From positions 1 through 24,647 of IMG/VR virus record IMGVR_UViG_3300020188_000054: a stretch of 24,647 bases of DNA; one strand, given 5' to 3'. The DNA comes from a virus. The notes below the pieces were generated by a model. It was not told the DNA's origin. It did not search any database and saw nothing but the letters and a program-made list of their open reading frames with translations. This document shows positions 1 through 5,992 of this stretch, one piece after another. The translations under genes were made by a program, and so were the position numbers. Within the stretch, counting starts at the first letter, position 1, and each line of letters opens with the position of its first letter.

Positions 1-1
1 C

Positions 2-124
2 GAGCCAACAGAGAAAGAAATATATCAAGCACGATGGGTTTGGTATCATACGATTCTCGCTGTTGAAATCGCATTTACTAACATTCTTTTATTGGGAATA
101 ATTTTAGTATTAGCATATAAGTGA
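2..124 (+). CDS. C-terminal end of a small membrane protein (5' truncated)
   Basis: Only the last 40 codons are in the window, read in the frame that ends at the TGA at 122-124. The visible part is a short polar stretch (EPTEKEIYQARWVWYH) followed by about 20 hydrophobic residues rich in Ile, Leu and Val, ending in AYK. This is one transmembrane helix with a short positively charged tail. The next gene starts 9 bases downstream behind a GAGGA-like ribosome site, so the two are probably co-transcribed. I do not recognise the family. A small phage membrane protein is all that can be said. Confidence 0.6.
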   Translation, partial: EPTEKEIYQARWVWYHTILAVEIAFTNILLLGIILVLAYK

Positions 125-133
125 GGATATTTT

Positions 134-295
134 ATGGCAGGTAAAGGTAGTAAGCCTAGGCCTTTTGGCGTGGATAGAAAAACATATGAAAGCAACTGGG
201 ACAAAATCTTTGCTCAGAAACAACAGCATCAACCTCCTCCGAATATTGACGTTGAAAAACAAAAAGAGCAAGCCCAAGATAAGAGAAATGGCTAG
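134..295 (+). CDS. Small conserved phage protein, 53 aa
   Basis: ATG at 134 follows GAGGATATTTT, giving a 53-aa basic, Pro/Gln-rich soluble protein. It begins MAGKGSKPRPF and carries the pattern YxxNWDxIF, followed by a polar Gln/Lys-rich tail. From memory, tiny proteins with this GKGSKxRP...NWDxIF pattern recur in T4-like marine phages, but no function is known to me. The stop TAG overlaps the GTG start of the next gene by one base (TAGTG), which supports both calls. No membrane segment or signal peptide is visible. Confidence 0.7.
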   Translation: MAGKGSKPRPFGVDRKTYESNWDKIFAQKQQHQPPPNIDVEKQKEQAQDKRNG

Positions 296-921
296 TGAAT
301 AATGAATATAATTTAGAATTCTTTGATGTCTCCGATATCATTGATTATTCCAATGTATTTGATCCATTTCATACAATTAATTTGAGAAAATTTTGGGATT
401 GGAACTACTTGGACTGTGTTCATTATAATTGGGACACTTTTGCTAGTTCTGAATTCGGAATTAAAACGCATACGTATGATGATTCTTTTGCAAGACTCGA
501 AAGTGCTATAATCAACAAGACTATAGGTTATAGTAAAGTGTTTCAACCGAATGGAGTTGTTGGACCACTCCACTACAAAGTTCATAAGGATAATCAACTT
601 GCTTATGTCAGTTTTGGATATATGAAATATCCAGGCGTCTATGAGCAATTTTTTAATTTTATTATTCCAACTCCATACGATGATGACAATAAGTGGATAT
701 TATCAGGACAATACGATAGACAGGGCGGTGAATTTTTAGATAGTATAGGACGTCCAATTCATACCTATCTCGCAACTGTACCAGAAAAAAGCCCTATGAT
801 GAGATGGATCAGAATGAGAAAAGCGTTCACTGTAACTTCAGTTATAGATAATCCAAAAGTTCCTGGCTCTAAGTTTGTGATGATGGATTGCAACTGGAGT
901 TGGGATAGTTCAGAAGGATAA
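295..921 (+). CDS. Hypothetical protein, 208 aa
   Basis: The frame opens with GTG at 295, overlapping the previous stop by one base; no in-frame ATG lies near the start, so GTG is the best choice. The product is soluble, rich in Trp, Tyr and Phe, with no signal peptide or membrane helix. Short recognisable strings (HYNWDTFASS, KVHKDNQLAYVSFGY, DCNWSWD) do not lead me to a family. The gene is AT-rich like the desaturase and glycosyltransferase that follow, and probably belongs to the same acquired cargo block. A role beside these lipid or sugar enzymes is possible but is inference only. Confidence 0.6.
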   Translation: MNNEYNLEFFDVSDIIDYSNVFDPFHTINLRKFWDWNYLDCVHYNWDTFASSEFGIKTHTYDDSFARLESAIINKTIGYSKVFQPNGVVGPLHYKVHKDNQLAYVSFGYMKYPGVYEQFFNFIIPTPYDDDNKWILSGQYDRQGGEFLDSIGRPIHTYLATVPEKSPMMRWIRMRKAFTVTSVIDNPKVPGSKFVMMDCNWSWDSSEG

Positions 922-926
922 TCAAC

Positions 927-1694
927 ATGTTATTTTATTTAATATTTTTTCCAATGGCTCTTGCAAGTTTAGTCTGGAGCTTGTTTAATGGTAGTTTTCA
1001 TTTATGGATAGCAACAGCGGTATTTACAATCATGTACAGTGGTTATGGTGTTACTATAGGATTTCATAAACTGTTAAGTCACAGACAATTTGAAACAACA
1101 GATACAATGAGAAAGATACTGACGTATCTTGGATGTCAAGGAGCGCAAGGTTCCTCTGTAACGTGGACATTGATACATAATAGAAGTCATCACGCACATA
1201 CAGACACAGAAAGAGATATGCATACACCGACTAAAGGAATATTGTATTCATTATTTGGCTGGATTTTTTATAAAGAGAATCATGAATTCGCACATAAAGA
1301 ATTATTTAAAATGAGAAAACAATTAGATCCGTTTGCACTGTGGTGTCATAAAAATTACGCTTTGCTGGTTATATTAAACTTATTAGTCATTGGATTGTTA
1401 ACTGGTTACATGTTTGGCAGTACATATGTTCTTGCAAGTTTGAATGCAAGTATTTTTAGTGTACTAGTTAGTGGCATAGTTAATTGGCTAGGACACTATC
1501 CTATTAAAGGATTAACATATGAAGATCATAAGATGAACAATAAAAGCACAAATAATCCTTGGGTTGTATTTTTAACGTGGGGTGAAAGTTTACATAATAA
1601 TCACCATGCAAATCCTCGCAGACTCAATTTGTCCAATAGATGGTATGAATTTGATATTGGTCTTTGGATGACAAATCTAATAAAGAAGAATTAA
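927..1694 (+). CDS. Membrane fatty-acid desaturase
   Basis: A 255-aa membrane protein of the di-iron fatty-acid desaturase superfamily (delta-9/stearoyl type), which introduces a double bond into acyl chains of lipids in the membrane. All three histidine boxes are present: H47-x4-H52 (HKLLSH), H84-x3-HH89 (HNRSHH) and H223-x2-HH227 (HNNHH), plus NWLGH at 186-190, matching the extra metal-ligand site of acyl-CoA desaturases. The second box has three rather than two residues before the His pair. Hydrophobic segments lie near residues 1-20, 27-45, 145-165 and 167-188. The gene follows the previous one by 5 bases and its stop overlaps the next ATG (TAATG). Desaturases occur as auxiliary genes in marine phages; here it could adjust host membrane fluidity or modify a lipid-linked sugar. 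Substrate is not determinable. Confidence 0.88.
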   Translation: MLFYLIFFPMALASLVWSLFNGSFHLWIATAVFTIMYSGYGVTIGFHKLLSHRQFETTDTMRKILTYLGCQGAQGSSVTWTLIHNRSHHAHTDTERDMHTPTKGILYSLFGWIFYKENHEFAHKELFKMRKQLDPFALWCHKNYALLVILNLLVIGLLTGYMFGSTYVLASLNASIFSVLVSGIVNWLGHYPIKGLTYEDHKMNNKSTNNPWVVFLTWGESLHNNHHANPRRLNLSNRWYEFDIGLWMTNLIKKN

Positions 1695-2638
1695 TGCAAA
1701 AAAACATTTATATCATCTGGCTTCAAGGATGGAATCAAAATAAAACACCTGCTGTCGTGTGGGAATGTGCTAGATCATGGATATATCGAAATCCAGACTG
1801 GGACGTACATTTAATTTCTGATGAAAATTTGAAAAATTATGTTGAGGAAGAATACATCGAAGAAACAAAAAATGTTGAGCCTATTCAAGCAAGATGTGAT
1901 CTTTTAAGATATCGAATATTATATAATAATCCTGGTTTGTATGTAGACGCAACTACATTCTGTTTGAAGCCACTTGACTCTTGGCTCAACGATTCGATGA
2001 TAGTTGACAATTGCTTTTGGCTCACAGTGGGTCAAGAGAATCGCAAAATGAAGTTCAATTTTGGAACTGAAGTATTTTTTGATACAGATTTTATTCCGTG
2101 CGTGACATTCCTTTATTCAGACGTTGAAAATAATCCTGTATATGACTCTAGAAATTTTGATAAGAAATACACAGAAAACTGGAAACATGATGCACATTGG
2201 GAAGAACATATTAACTTTCATTACTCTTACTTTAGATTCTGGCAGGCATTTGTTGACTGTACAGAATTAGAACTCAGAAAGAAAATTGCTAAGAATTGGC
2301 CATATAGATGGACAAAAAATAACGTATCTTGGCTGAGTGCGGGTAAAGACAAAGACGTAAAATTGCCTACTGGTGTGTATCAGATTATGAGTCCGTTTCT
2401 TATGTCTGAGAAAATAGATCGAAAATTTTTATATGATCTTGTGATGAAATGGTGGCCGTTCTTCAAACTTTCTGTCAAAAGGACTGATGAGATAAAAGAC
2501 TGGCAATTTATTCCGAAAGAAAATAACAAGAAAAATCTTCTGTCGTTGGAAAAGCAGTATTCGAATGACAGCAAAATAGTCTTTCTAAAACAAGCACTTG
2601 ATGAGGAGATAAAGAAGGAAGACGGGTTGACAAGATGA
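1694..2638 (+). CDS. Capsular-polysaccharide-type glycosyltransferase (Caps_synth/GT32-like)
   Basis: ATG at 1694 overlaps the desaturase stop (TAATG) and gives a 314-aa protein; a longer frame would run back into the desaturase and is not needed. The N-terminus (IWLQGWNQNKTPAVV, then CARSWIYRNPDW) and the block NNPGLYVDATTFCLKPLDSW near residues 80-100 match the pattern of Caps_synth/GT32-like transferases, where the Asp of V/I-D-A-T corresponds to the metal/nucleotide-sugar binding acidic motif. The C-terminal third is rich in aromatic and charged residues with no membrane anchor, so it is probably cytoplasmic. It likely transfers a sugar from a nucleotide donor onto a surface glycan or phage product. 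AT-rich composition and coupling to the desaturase suggest joint acquisition. Acceptor unknown. Confidence 0.8.
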   Translation: MQKNIYIIWLQGWNQNKTPAVVWECARSWIYRNPDWDVHLISDENLKNYVEEEYIEETKNVEPIQARCDLLRYRILYNNPGLYVDATTFCLKPLDSWLNDSMIVDNCFWLTVGQENRKMKFNFGTEVFFDTDFIPCVTFLYSDVENNPVYDSRNFDKKYTENWKHDAHWEEHINFHYSYFRFWQAFVDCTELELRKKIAKNWPYRWTKNNVSWLSAGKDKDVKLPTGVYQIMSPFLMSEKIDRKFLYDLVMKWWPFFKLSVKRTDEIKDWQFIPKENNKKNLLSLEKQYSNDSKIVFLKQALDEEIKKEDGLTR

Positions 2639-2655
2639 TCTAAATCAGTTACAAT
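2627..2655 (+). promoter_or_regulatory. Near-consensus sigma70 promoter
   Basis: TTGACA at 2627-2632, a 17-base spacer, then TACAAT at 2650-2655. It overlaps the end of the glycosyltransferase gene and would start transcription near 2662, about 23 bases before the ATG at 2685. An inverted repeat sits directly downstream. Confidence 0.75.
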
Positions 2656-2667
2656 TGTACTGTACAA
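2655..2667. promoter_or_regulatory. Palindrome at the transcription start, possible operator
   Basis: TTGTAC-T-GTACAA is a perfect 6+1+6 inverted repeat. It begins on the last base of the -10 box and covers the expected start site, a classical position for a repressor operator. It could also form a weak hairpin at the 5' end of the transcript. No protein in the window is an obvious partner apart from the AbrB-like protein at 19624. Confidence 0.4.
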
Positions 2668-2684
2668 CACAATGAGACTTTATT

Positions 2685-3011
2685 ATGATCATCTATGCAA
2701 ACAACAGCTACAAGCCAAGAAAGAAGCGAAAAGTGAAAGGAGAAGTATATGCGAAGTATAAGGGTCCGTCATTTCAACCGCTCGATCAGTCGTCAGGGAC
2801 GAAATCGTACAATATGGTACGACTTGAAGAATCAAAAGCAATCCCAAGCAATTTGGAATTCAGAGGTTCAGGATCTCAATCTACAGCAAAACAAGAGTCA
2901 CAGAGATACACAGGAGATTACATCATCGGAATAGCAACGATGCATAAGTCTAATGCTGTGCCTGTTACGAATCCAGAAACGGCAAAAGACATAGCAAAGA
3001 TGCGAAGATAA
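2685..3011 (+). CDS. Conserved phage protein, 108 aa
   Basis: A basic, soluble 108-aa protein starting at ATG 2685. The N-terminal third is rich in Lys and Arg (KPRKKRKVKG), the middle is Ser/Gln-rich and low in complexity, and the C-terminus has the recognisable string IIGIATMHKSNAVPV followed by NPETAKDI. From memory this C-terminal motif recurs in small proteins of T4-like marine phages, with no assigned function. It has its own sigma70 promoter (2627-2655). The basic N-terminus suggests nucleic-acid contact, which is inference only. No signal peptide or membrane helix. Confidence 0.75.
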   Translation: MIIYANNSYKPRKKRKVKGEVYAKYKGPSFQPLDQSSGTKSYNMVRLEESKAIPSNLEFRGSGSQSTAKQESQRYTGDYIIGIATMHKSNAVPVTNPETAKDIAKMRR

Positions 3012-3047
3012 ATAACGATAGTCTTACAATTTCCAGAGAATAGTATA

Positions 3048-3479
3048 ATGCAAAAGGAAAGAAAAAAATTATCGTTTATACAGAAAGTCTACTTGGACAA
3101 TTTGGATCGTATACGTGAAGAATTGCAGGTAGGCATTACTGATAGCACACTCACTCGGGCGCTGAATAAAATAGGCGTCCATTCTTCTAATTTTGGCACT
3201 AGTGTTACGCTTGTAGTCGATGATGAACTTGTGATGGAAACAGTCAATCCAGTTCTTATTGTGCCAACACGCAATCATCAAAACTCTAACATATCTTGTA
3301 TTATCAAAGATAAAGAGCATGAGCGATATCGACTCAGTAAGCCAACTATCATATCAGCCGATAAAAAATTTATTATCACAACAAAAACTGCTGGCTTAGA
3401 AATATTTGTAATGCAGTTGACAGAAGATTTTCGTAATGATATGATACGTACTTCATTCTTAAACAACAATCCATGGTGA
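3048..3479 (+). CDS. Hypothetical protein, 143 aa
   Basis: Starts at ATG 3048; the upstream spacer contains GATAAATA (3007-3014), one base off the T4 late octamer, so late expression is possible. The protein starts with a charged helix (residues 1-25, MQKERKKLSFIQKV) and continues with beta-rich segments full of Val and Ile (VTLVVDDELVM, NPVLIVPTRN, FIITTKTAGLEIFVMQL). No signal peptide, no metal motif, and no family I recognise. The last 60 bases hold a strong promoter for the MazG gene that follows 3 bases later. Confidence 0.6.
   Translation: MQKERKKLSFIQKVYLDNLDRIREELQVGITDSTLTRALNKIGVHSSNFGTSVTLVVDDELVMETVNPVLIVPTRNHQNSNISCIIKDKEHERYRLSKPTIISADKKFIITTKTAGLEIFVMQLTEDFRNDMIRTSFLNNNPW
3417..3445 (+). 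promoter_or_regulatory. Near-consensus sigma70 promoter inside the upstream gene
   Basis: TTGACA at 3417-3422, 17-base spacer, TATGAT at 3440-3445. Predicted start near 3452, about 30 bases before the MazG-like gene at 3483. It is embedded in the 3' end of the gene at 3048. Confidence 0.7.
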
Positions 3480-3482
3480 TTT

Positions 3483-3797
3483 ATGTCCTATTTGCTAGAG
3501 CCTGAAGATACAATCGATTATCTTGAAATGATTAAAGAGTGGCATCATGACCGCAATCTAATTGATGGTGCTACAGACAAAGACCAAGTATGTAAGCTCA
3601 TACAAGAAGTAGGAGAACTCAGTGATAATGTGTGTAAAGGCCGTGATGTTTCTGACGATATCGGTGATTGTATTGTCGTTCTGGTTAACATTGCCGAAAG
3701 AAACGGACTCACAATAGCAGACTGTCTTGCTCAAGCATACAACGACATCAAAGATCGAAAGGGAAAGATGGTCGATGGAATCTTTGTCAAAGAATGA
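3483..3797 (+). CDS. mazG: MazG-like nucleotide pyrophosphohydrolase
   Basis: A 104-aa all-helical protein of the MazG/all-alpha NTP-PPase superfamily, which hydrolyses nucleoside triphosphates to monophosphate and pyrophosphate. The first metal site is E42-x-x-E45 (QEVGEL) and the second is D59-x-x-D62 (DDIGDC), so the usual second ExxD appears as DxxD. The C-terminus AYNDIKDRKGKMVDGIF is typical of the family. MazG proteins are common in marine phages, where they have been proposed to influence nucleotide pools or ppGpp signalling; which applies here is unknown. The stop overlaps the next small gene (ATGA). It has its own promoter at 3417-3445. Confidence 0.85.
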   Translation: MSYLLEPEDTIDYLEMIKEWHHDRNLIDGATDKDQVCKLIQEVGELSDNVCKGRDVSDDIGDCIVVLVNIAERNGLTIADCLAQAYNDIKDRKGKMVDGIFVKE

Positions 3798-3961
3798 TAG
3801 TGCTACAGACTATTGACACGAAAGAGGTTCTTGGTGTATACTGTACAGAGCAAGAAGCAATTGATGGTGCATGTGCTTTAAGAAGAAATGGACAATATAA
3901 CGTTGAGGTTAATCTAAGTTATGAAGAGACACAGGAAGAACCAGCCAGAGCCGCCAGTTAA
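3794..3961 (+). CDS. Small protein, 55 aa
   Basis: ATG at 3794 overlaps the MazG stop by four bases (ATGA). The product begins MIVLQTIDTKEVLGVYC and runs as a mixed alpha/beta pattern (TEQEAIDGACALRRNGQY, then VEVNLSYEE), ending inside the next gene in another frame at TAA 3959-3961. Tight coupling and a protein-like composition support it, although a strong promoter (3813-3842) lies in its coding sequence. I do not recognise the family. Confidence 0.55.
   Translation: MIVLQTIDTKEVLGVYCTEQEAIDGACALRRNGQYNVEVNLSYEETQEEPARAAS
3813..3842 (+). promoter_or_regulatory. Near-consensus sigma70 promoter
   Basis: TTGACA at 3813-3818, 18-base spacer, TATACT at 3837-3842. Predicted start near 3849, about 70 bases upstream of the gene at 3921. 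It lies within the small gene at 3794. Confidence 0.65.
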
Positions 3962-4424
3962 GAAAGTTCGTAAGCGCCGAAAGCCTATGACCGAAGAGCA
4001 ACGTGCGGCGGCCATAGAACGTCTTGCGAAAGCGCGAGCGGCTAAAAAGCCAGCACAGAACACTTCTATTCACGAGAGCATTCGTGACTTGCCAGAAGAT
4101 CATGATCTCCATCCTGATAAAGTGAAGGAATGGATCAAAGATTGGAAACTTCGCCTCAAAGGTATGCGACACTACGCAAACTCTAAAGAAGTAAAGGAAG
4201 TAGCAAAGTACTACGAGGTTGATGGCTACATTAAAAACATGCAACGCTATCTCGACTCTGGTGTCTGGCTAGATTTCTGGGCAGGTCCTGATCGAACACA
4301 GCGAGTCAATAATATCTGTGTTGTGCCTGCATATGATAAGAATGGTGAAATTAAACGTTCTTACGGTGTCTACTATCCAGATATAAACATGGTATGGGGA
4401 ATAGACGATGAACCTCGACTATAA
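3921..4424 (+). CDS. Conserved phage protein with basic N-terminus, 167 aa
   Basis: Starts at ATG 3921, overlapping the small gene before it by 41 bases. Residues 1-45 are extremely basic and helical (KKVRKRRKPMTEEQR, then ERLAKARAAKK), like a nucleic-acid-binding or nucleoprotein tail. Residues 60-115 form charged helices containing a WIKDWKLRLKGM segment, and the C-terminal part is beta-rich and aromatic (GVWLDFWAGPDR, SYGVYYPDINMVWGID). I recall similar KRxRKPMTEEQRAAA proteins in T4-like marine phages without known function. The stop lies 17 bases inside the next gene. DNA-binding is inference from charge only. Confidence 0.7.
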   Translation: MKRHRKNQPEPPVKKVRKRRKPMTEEQRAAAIERLAKARAAKKPAQNTSIHESIRDLPEDHDLHPDKVKEWIKDWKLRLKGMRHYANSKEVKEVAKYYEVDGYIKNMQRYLDSGVWLDFWAGPDRTQRVNNICVVPAYDKNGEIKRSYGVYYPDINMVWGIDDEPRL

Positions 4425-4851
4425 AGGCTGGAATCGAATCGGATTTACATGCAGTACATTTGATCTGCTTCACGCTGGACATATCACGATGCTCGAAGAA
4501 GCAAAGCGACAGTGTGATTATTTGATTGTAGGTTTGCAGAGTGATCCAACGATTGATAGACCAGACACAAAGAACAAGCCAGTCCAGACTCTCATTGAGA
4601 GACAGATTCAGTTAAGCGCAGTGAAGTATGTTGATGAGGTAATAGTTTACAATACAGAGCAAGACCTTGAAGACTTGCTATTGACATTACCTATCGCGGT
4701 GCGTATACTAGGTGAAGAATATCGAGATACTGATTTCACTGGCAAGCAGATATGTGAGAAAAGAAACATAGACTTGTACTTCAATAAACGGGACCACAGT
4801 TTCAGTAGTACAAGCCTACGTGCAAGAGTTGTTGAGAGTTCTAAGTCTTAA
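4408..4851 (+). CDS. Cytidylyltransferase-like nucleotidyltransferase (HxGH family)
   Basis: A 147-aa protein of the HIGH nucleotidyltransferase superfamily, closest in pattern to glycerol-3-phosphate/phosphoethanolamine cytidylyltransferases (TagD-like). GFTCSTFDLLHAGH puts the signature at H22-A-G-H25; GLQSDP and the late RDHSFSSTSLR (128-138, equivalent of the R-T-x-G-I-S-S/T-T motif) complete the active site. Such enzymes join CTP to a phosphorylated alcohol or sugar, making CDP-activated precursors for lipids, teichoic-type polymers or capsules. In this phage it may feed the glycosyltransferases. It overlaps the gene before it by 17 bases and converges on the minus-strand gene at 4841, overlapping it by 11 bases. 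Confidence 0.85.
   Translation: MNLDYKGWNRIGFTCSTFDLLHAGHITMLEEAKRQCDYLIVGLQSDPTIDRPDTKNKPVQTLIERQIQLSAVKYVDEVIVYNTEQDLEDLLLTLPIAVRILGEEYRDTDFTGKQICEKRNIDLYFNKRDHSFSSTSLRARVVESSKS
4681..4709 (+). promoter_or_regulatory. Sigma70-like promoter directed into a minus-strand gene
   Basis: TTGACA at 4681-4686, 17-base spacer, TATACT at 4704-4709, inside the cytidylyltransferase gene. Transcripts would run antisense through the gene at 4841-5113 and could reach hsp20. The match is strong, but its position makes a real role uncertain. Confidence 0.4.
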
Positions 4852-5113
4852 CGATCTCTTCGACGGAACAAACTTGTTTTTTAGAGAAGCGAATCTTAGT
4901 TCCTTCTTTGATGTATCTGCTTTTTACTTTGAATTGAGTAATGTCTGATACTTTGACAAGGCAGTTTGTTACGACTTCATACTCGTTACCTGTTTTGTCT
5001 TTGAGGACAATATGTTCTGGTGTAAATCGAACAACTGGTAGCAAAGTTTTAGTTGGCACTTCGCTGTATGCGAGTGATGGGATGAGCAATAGAGCTAATA
5101 AAATAGTTCTCAT
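4841..5113 (-). CDS. Secreted small protein, 90 aa
   Basis: Minus-strand gene with start ATG at 5113 preceded by a strong ribosome site (AGGAGAT, complement of 5121-5127, 7 bases upstream). The first 18 residues (MRTILLALLLIPSLAYSE) are a clear Sec signal peptide with likely cleavage after AYS, so the mature protein of about 72 residues acts in the periplasm or outside. The mature part looks like a small beta barrel (TPEHIVLKDKTGNEYEVV, then IKEGTKIRFSKKQVC) with two Cys that could form a disulfide. Family unknown. It is one of only three minus-strand genes here and shares the 5114-5334 gap with hsp20. The plus-strand frame over the same DNA lacks these features. Confidence 0.75.
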   Translation of the reverse strand: MRTILLALLLIPSLAYSEVPTKTLLPVVRFTPEHIVLKDKTGNEYEVVTNCLVKVSDITQFKVKSRYIKEGTKIRFSKKQVCSVEEIVKT

Positions 5114-5129
5114 GAGTTTTATCTCCTCT

Positions 5130-5142
5130 CGCCGTCACGGCG
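5130..5142. promoter_or_regulatory. Short GC-rich inverted repeat
   Basis: CGCCGT-C-ACGGCG, a perfect 6+1+6 inverted repeat. It lies just upstream of the ribosome site of the minus-strand secreted protein. It could be a hairpin in that leader or a protein-binding site. Confidence 0.35.
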
Positions 5143-5204
5143 ATTAATCGTTTCACAACGGAATTGTTGCAGTTTTGTTACACTGCATTAGTATGTATAC
5201 AAAA

Positions 5205-5225
5205 TTCACATTAAAAAATTGTGAA
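5205..5225. promoter_or_regulatory. Inverted repeat beside the hsp20 late promoter
   Basis: TTCACA, nine A/T-rich bases, TGTGAA. The repeat ends 5 bases before the TATAAATA octamer at 5231 and may be a regulator site. The flanking region is so AT-rich that chance cannot be excluded. Confidence 0.3.
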
Positions 5226-5230
5226 AATTG

Positions 5231-5238
5231 TATAAATA
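5231..5238 (+). promoter_or_regulatory. T4-type late promoter for hsp20
   Basis: Exact TATAAATA octamer, the T4 late promoter core, in an intergenic gap upstream of hsp20. In T4 the octamer is centred near -10, so transcription would begin near 5244, leaving a leader of about 90 bases before the ATG at 5335. Confidence 0.7.
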
Positions 5239-5272
5239 GATTTGCTGATTCCTTGGGAAAGGGTCGGCACTT

Positions 5273-5297
5273 CTCTACGCCGAATGGTCGGGTAGAG
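5273..5297 (+). promoter_or_regulatory. Stable hairpin in the hsp20 leader
   Basis: CTCTAC pairs with GTAGAG (5273-5278 with 5292-5297). After a one-base bulge, CCGA pairs with TCGG (5280-5283 with 5288-5291), closing an ATGG loop. It sits in the predicted 5' leader between the late promoter and the AAGGAG ribosome site (5322-5327). Upstream TCCTT (5249-5253) is complementary to AAGGA of the ribosome site. A thermosensor or mRNA-stability role is speculative. Confidence 0.45.
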
Positions 5298-5334
5298 TAT
5301 AACAACAATCTTGCTTAATATAAGGAGAACTGTT

Positions 5335-5790
5335 ATGGTTTCTAAAGCATTTTCTTTTCCACGTTCACATTTCATTGGTTTTGATCACGTATGGTCAGAG
5401 ATTGAGAGACTGTCAGATATGGCAGACAATAAACTCTATCCTCCACACAACGTAGTCAAGCACACTGAAACTCAATTCTCTGTAGAACTGGCGCTTGCTG
5501 GTTACTCAAAAGATGCACTGACTGTTGAAGTCAAAGAAGGCATTCTGGTTGTAACAGGTGATGGTCGACCTACTTTGAATGATGAAGTTGAGCGTGAGTA
5601 TCTACACCGTGGTATTTCTGCAAAGAAATTTACACGTACCTTTAGACTCTCTGAACATGTTGTTGTAGAAGGAGCAGACTTCAAAGATGGATTACTGGTC
5701 ATTGACCTGAAAGTAGAGATCCCAGAAGAGAAGCGTCCTCGTACTATCCCAATTGGAAATACGGATAAACAACTACTAACAGAGGACTAA
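5335..5790 (+). CDS. hsp20: Small heat-shock protein (Hsp20/IbpA-like)
   Basis: A 151-aa alpha-crystallin-domain chaperone that holds unfolded proteins in the cytoplasm. Start is ATG 5335 behind AAGGAG with 7-base spacing; an upstream in-frame TTG would put the ribosome site inside the gene. The N-terminus (MVSKAFSFPRSHFIGFDHVW) precedes the domain at roughly residues 35-140, which contains YPPHNVV, ELALAGYSKDALTVEV, YLHRGISAKKFTRTFRL and the signature GLLVIDLKVEIPEEKRPRTIPI near the C-terminus. The C-terminal I-P-I is the usual oligomerisation motif. The pattern resembles proteobacterial IbpA class proteins. T4-like cyanophages also carry hsp20, where it is thought to aid virion assembly or scaffolding; the late promoter here fits that. 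Confidence 0.93.
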   Translation: MVSKAFSFPRSHFIGFDHVWSEIERLSDMADNKLYPPHNVVKHTETQFSVELALAGYSKDALTVEVKEGILVVTGDGRPTLNDEVEREYLHRGISAKKFTRTFRLSEHVVVEGADFKDGLLVIDLKVEIPEEKRPRTIPIGNTDKQLLTED

Positions 5791-5791
5791 G

Positions 5792-5992
5792 ATGAAAAAC
5801 TGGGCAATTCTGTGCCTATGTCTTTTCTCAACATTTGCCTCAGCAAACGAAATCGAAGAAGTTGTAGTCAAGGCACGGCAAGTTAAAGTTGTGATTGACT
5901 GGAAACTGTCAGAGAAGCATAAGCAGAATCCTCTTACAGGAAACTGGCATTATGTTGCTGAAAAAAATGTTAAGAAAAAGACTAAAGCATAA
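5792..5992 (+). CDS. Tiny secreted protein with TonB-box-like N-terminus, 66 aa
   Basis: ATG 5792 lies one base after the hsp20 stop. Residues 1-18 (MKNWAILCLCLFSTFASA) are a Sec signal peptide with likely cleavage after ASA. The mature protein would start NEIEEVVVKARQ, which closely matches the IEEVVVTAR-type TonB box found right after the signal peptide of many proteobacterial TonB-dependent receptors, with Lys in place of Thr. The remaining 36 residues are polar and very basic at the end (KNVKKKTKA), with no plug or barrel domain. Known fact: the TonB box is the short peptide by which receptors bind TonB. Inference: this is a periplasmic peptide that may engage TonB. No family recognised; a plain secreted basic peptide is the alternative. 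Confidence 0.7.
   Translation: MKNWAILCLCLFSTFASANEIEEVVVKARQVKVVIDWKLSEKHKQNPLTGNWHYVAEKNVKKKTKA

Noticed and set aside
156-341. Minus-strand open frame of 61 codons
   Set aside because: It lies opposite the real 53-aa gene at 134 and part of the gene at 295, has no ribosome site and no protein-like pattern.
3483-3961. MazG plus downstream small gene as a toxin-antitoxin system
   Set aside because: MazG is a pyrophosphohydrolase, not the MazE/MazF pair, and the 55-aa neighbour has no toxin-like features.
4941-5147. Plus-strand open frame of 68 codons
   Set aside because: It is antisense to the gene at 4841-5113, which has a clear signal peptide and a strong ribosome site; the plus frame has neither.
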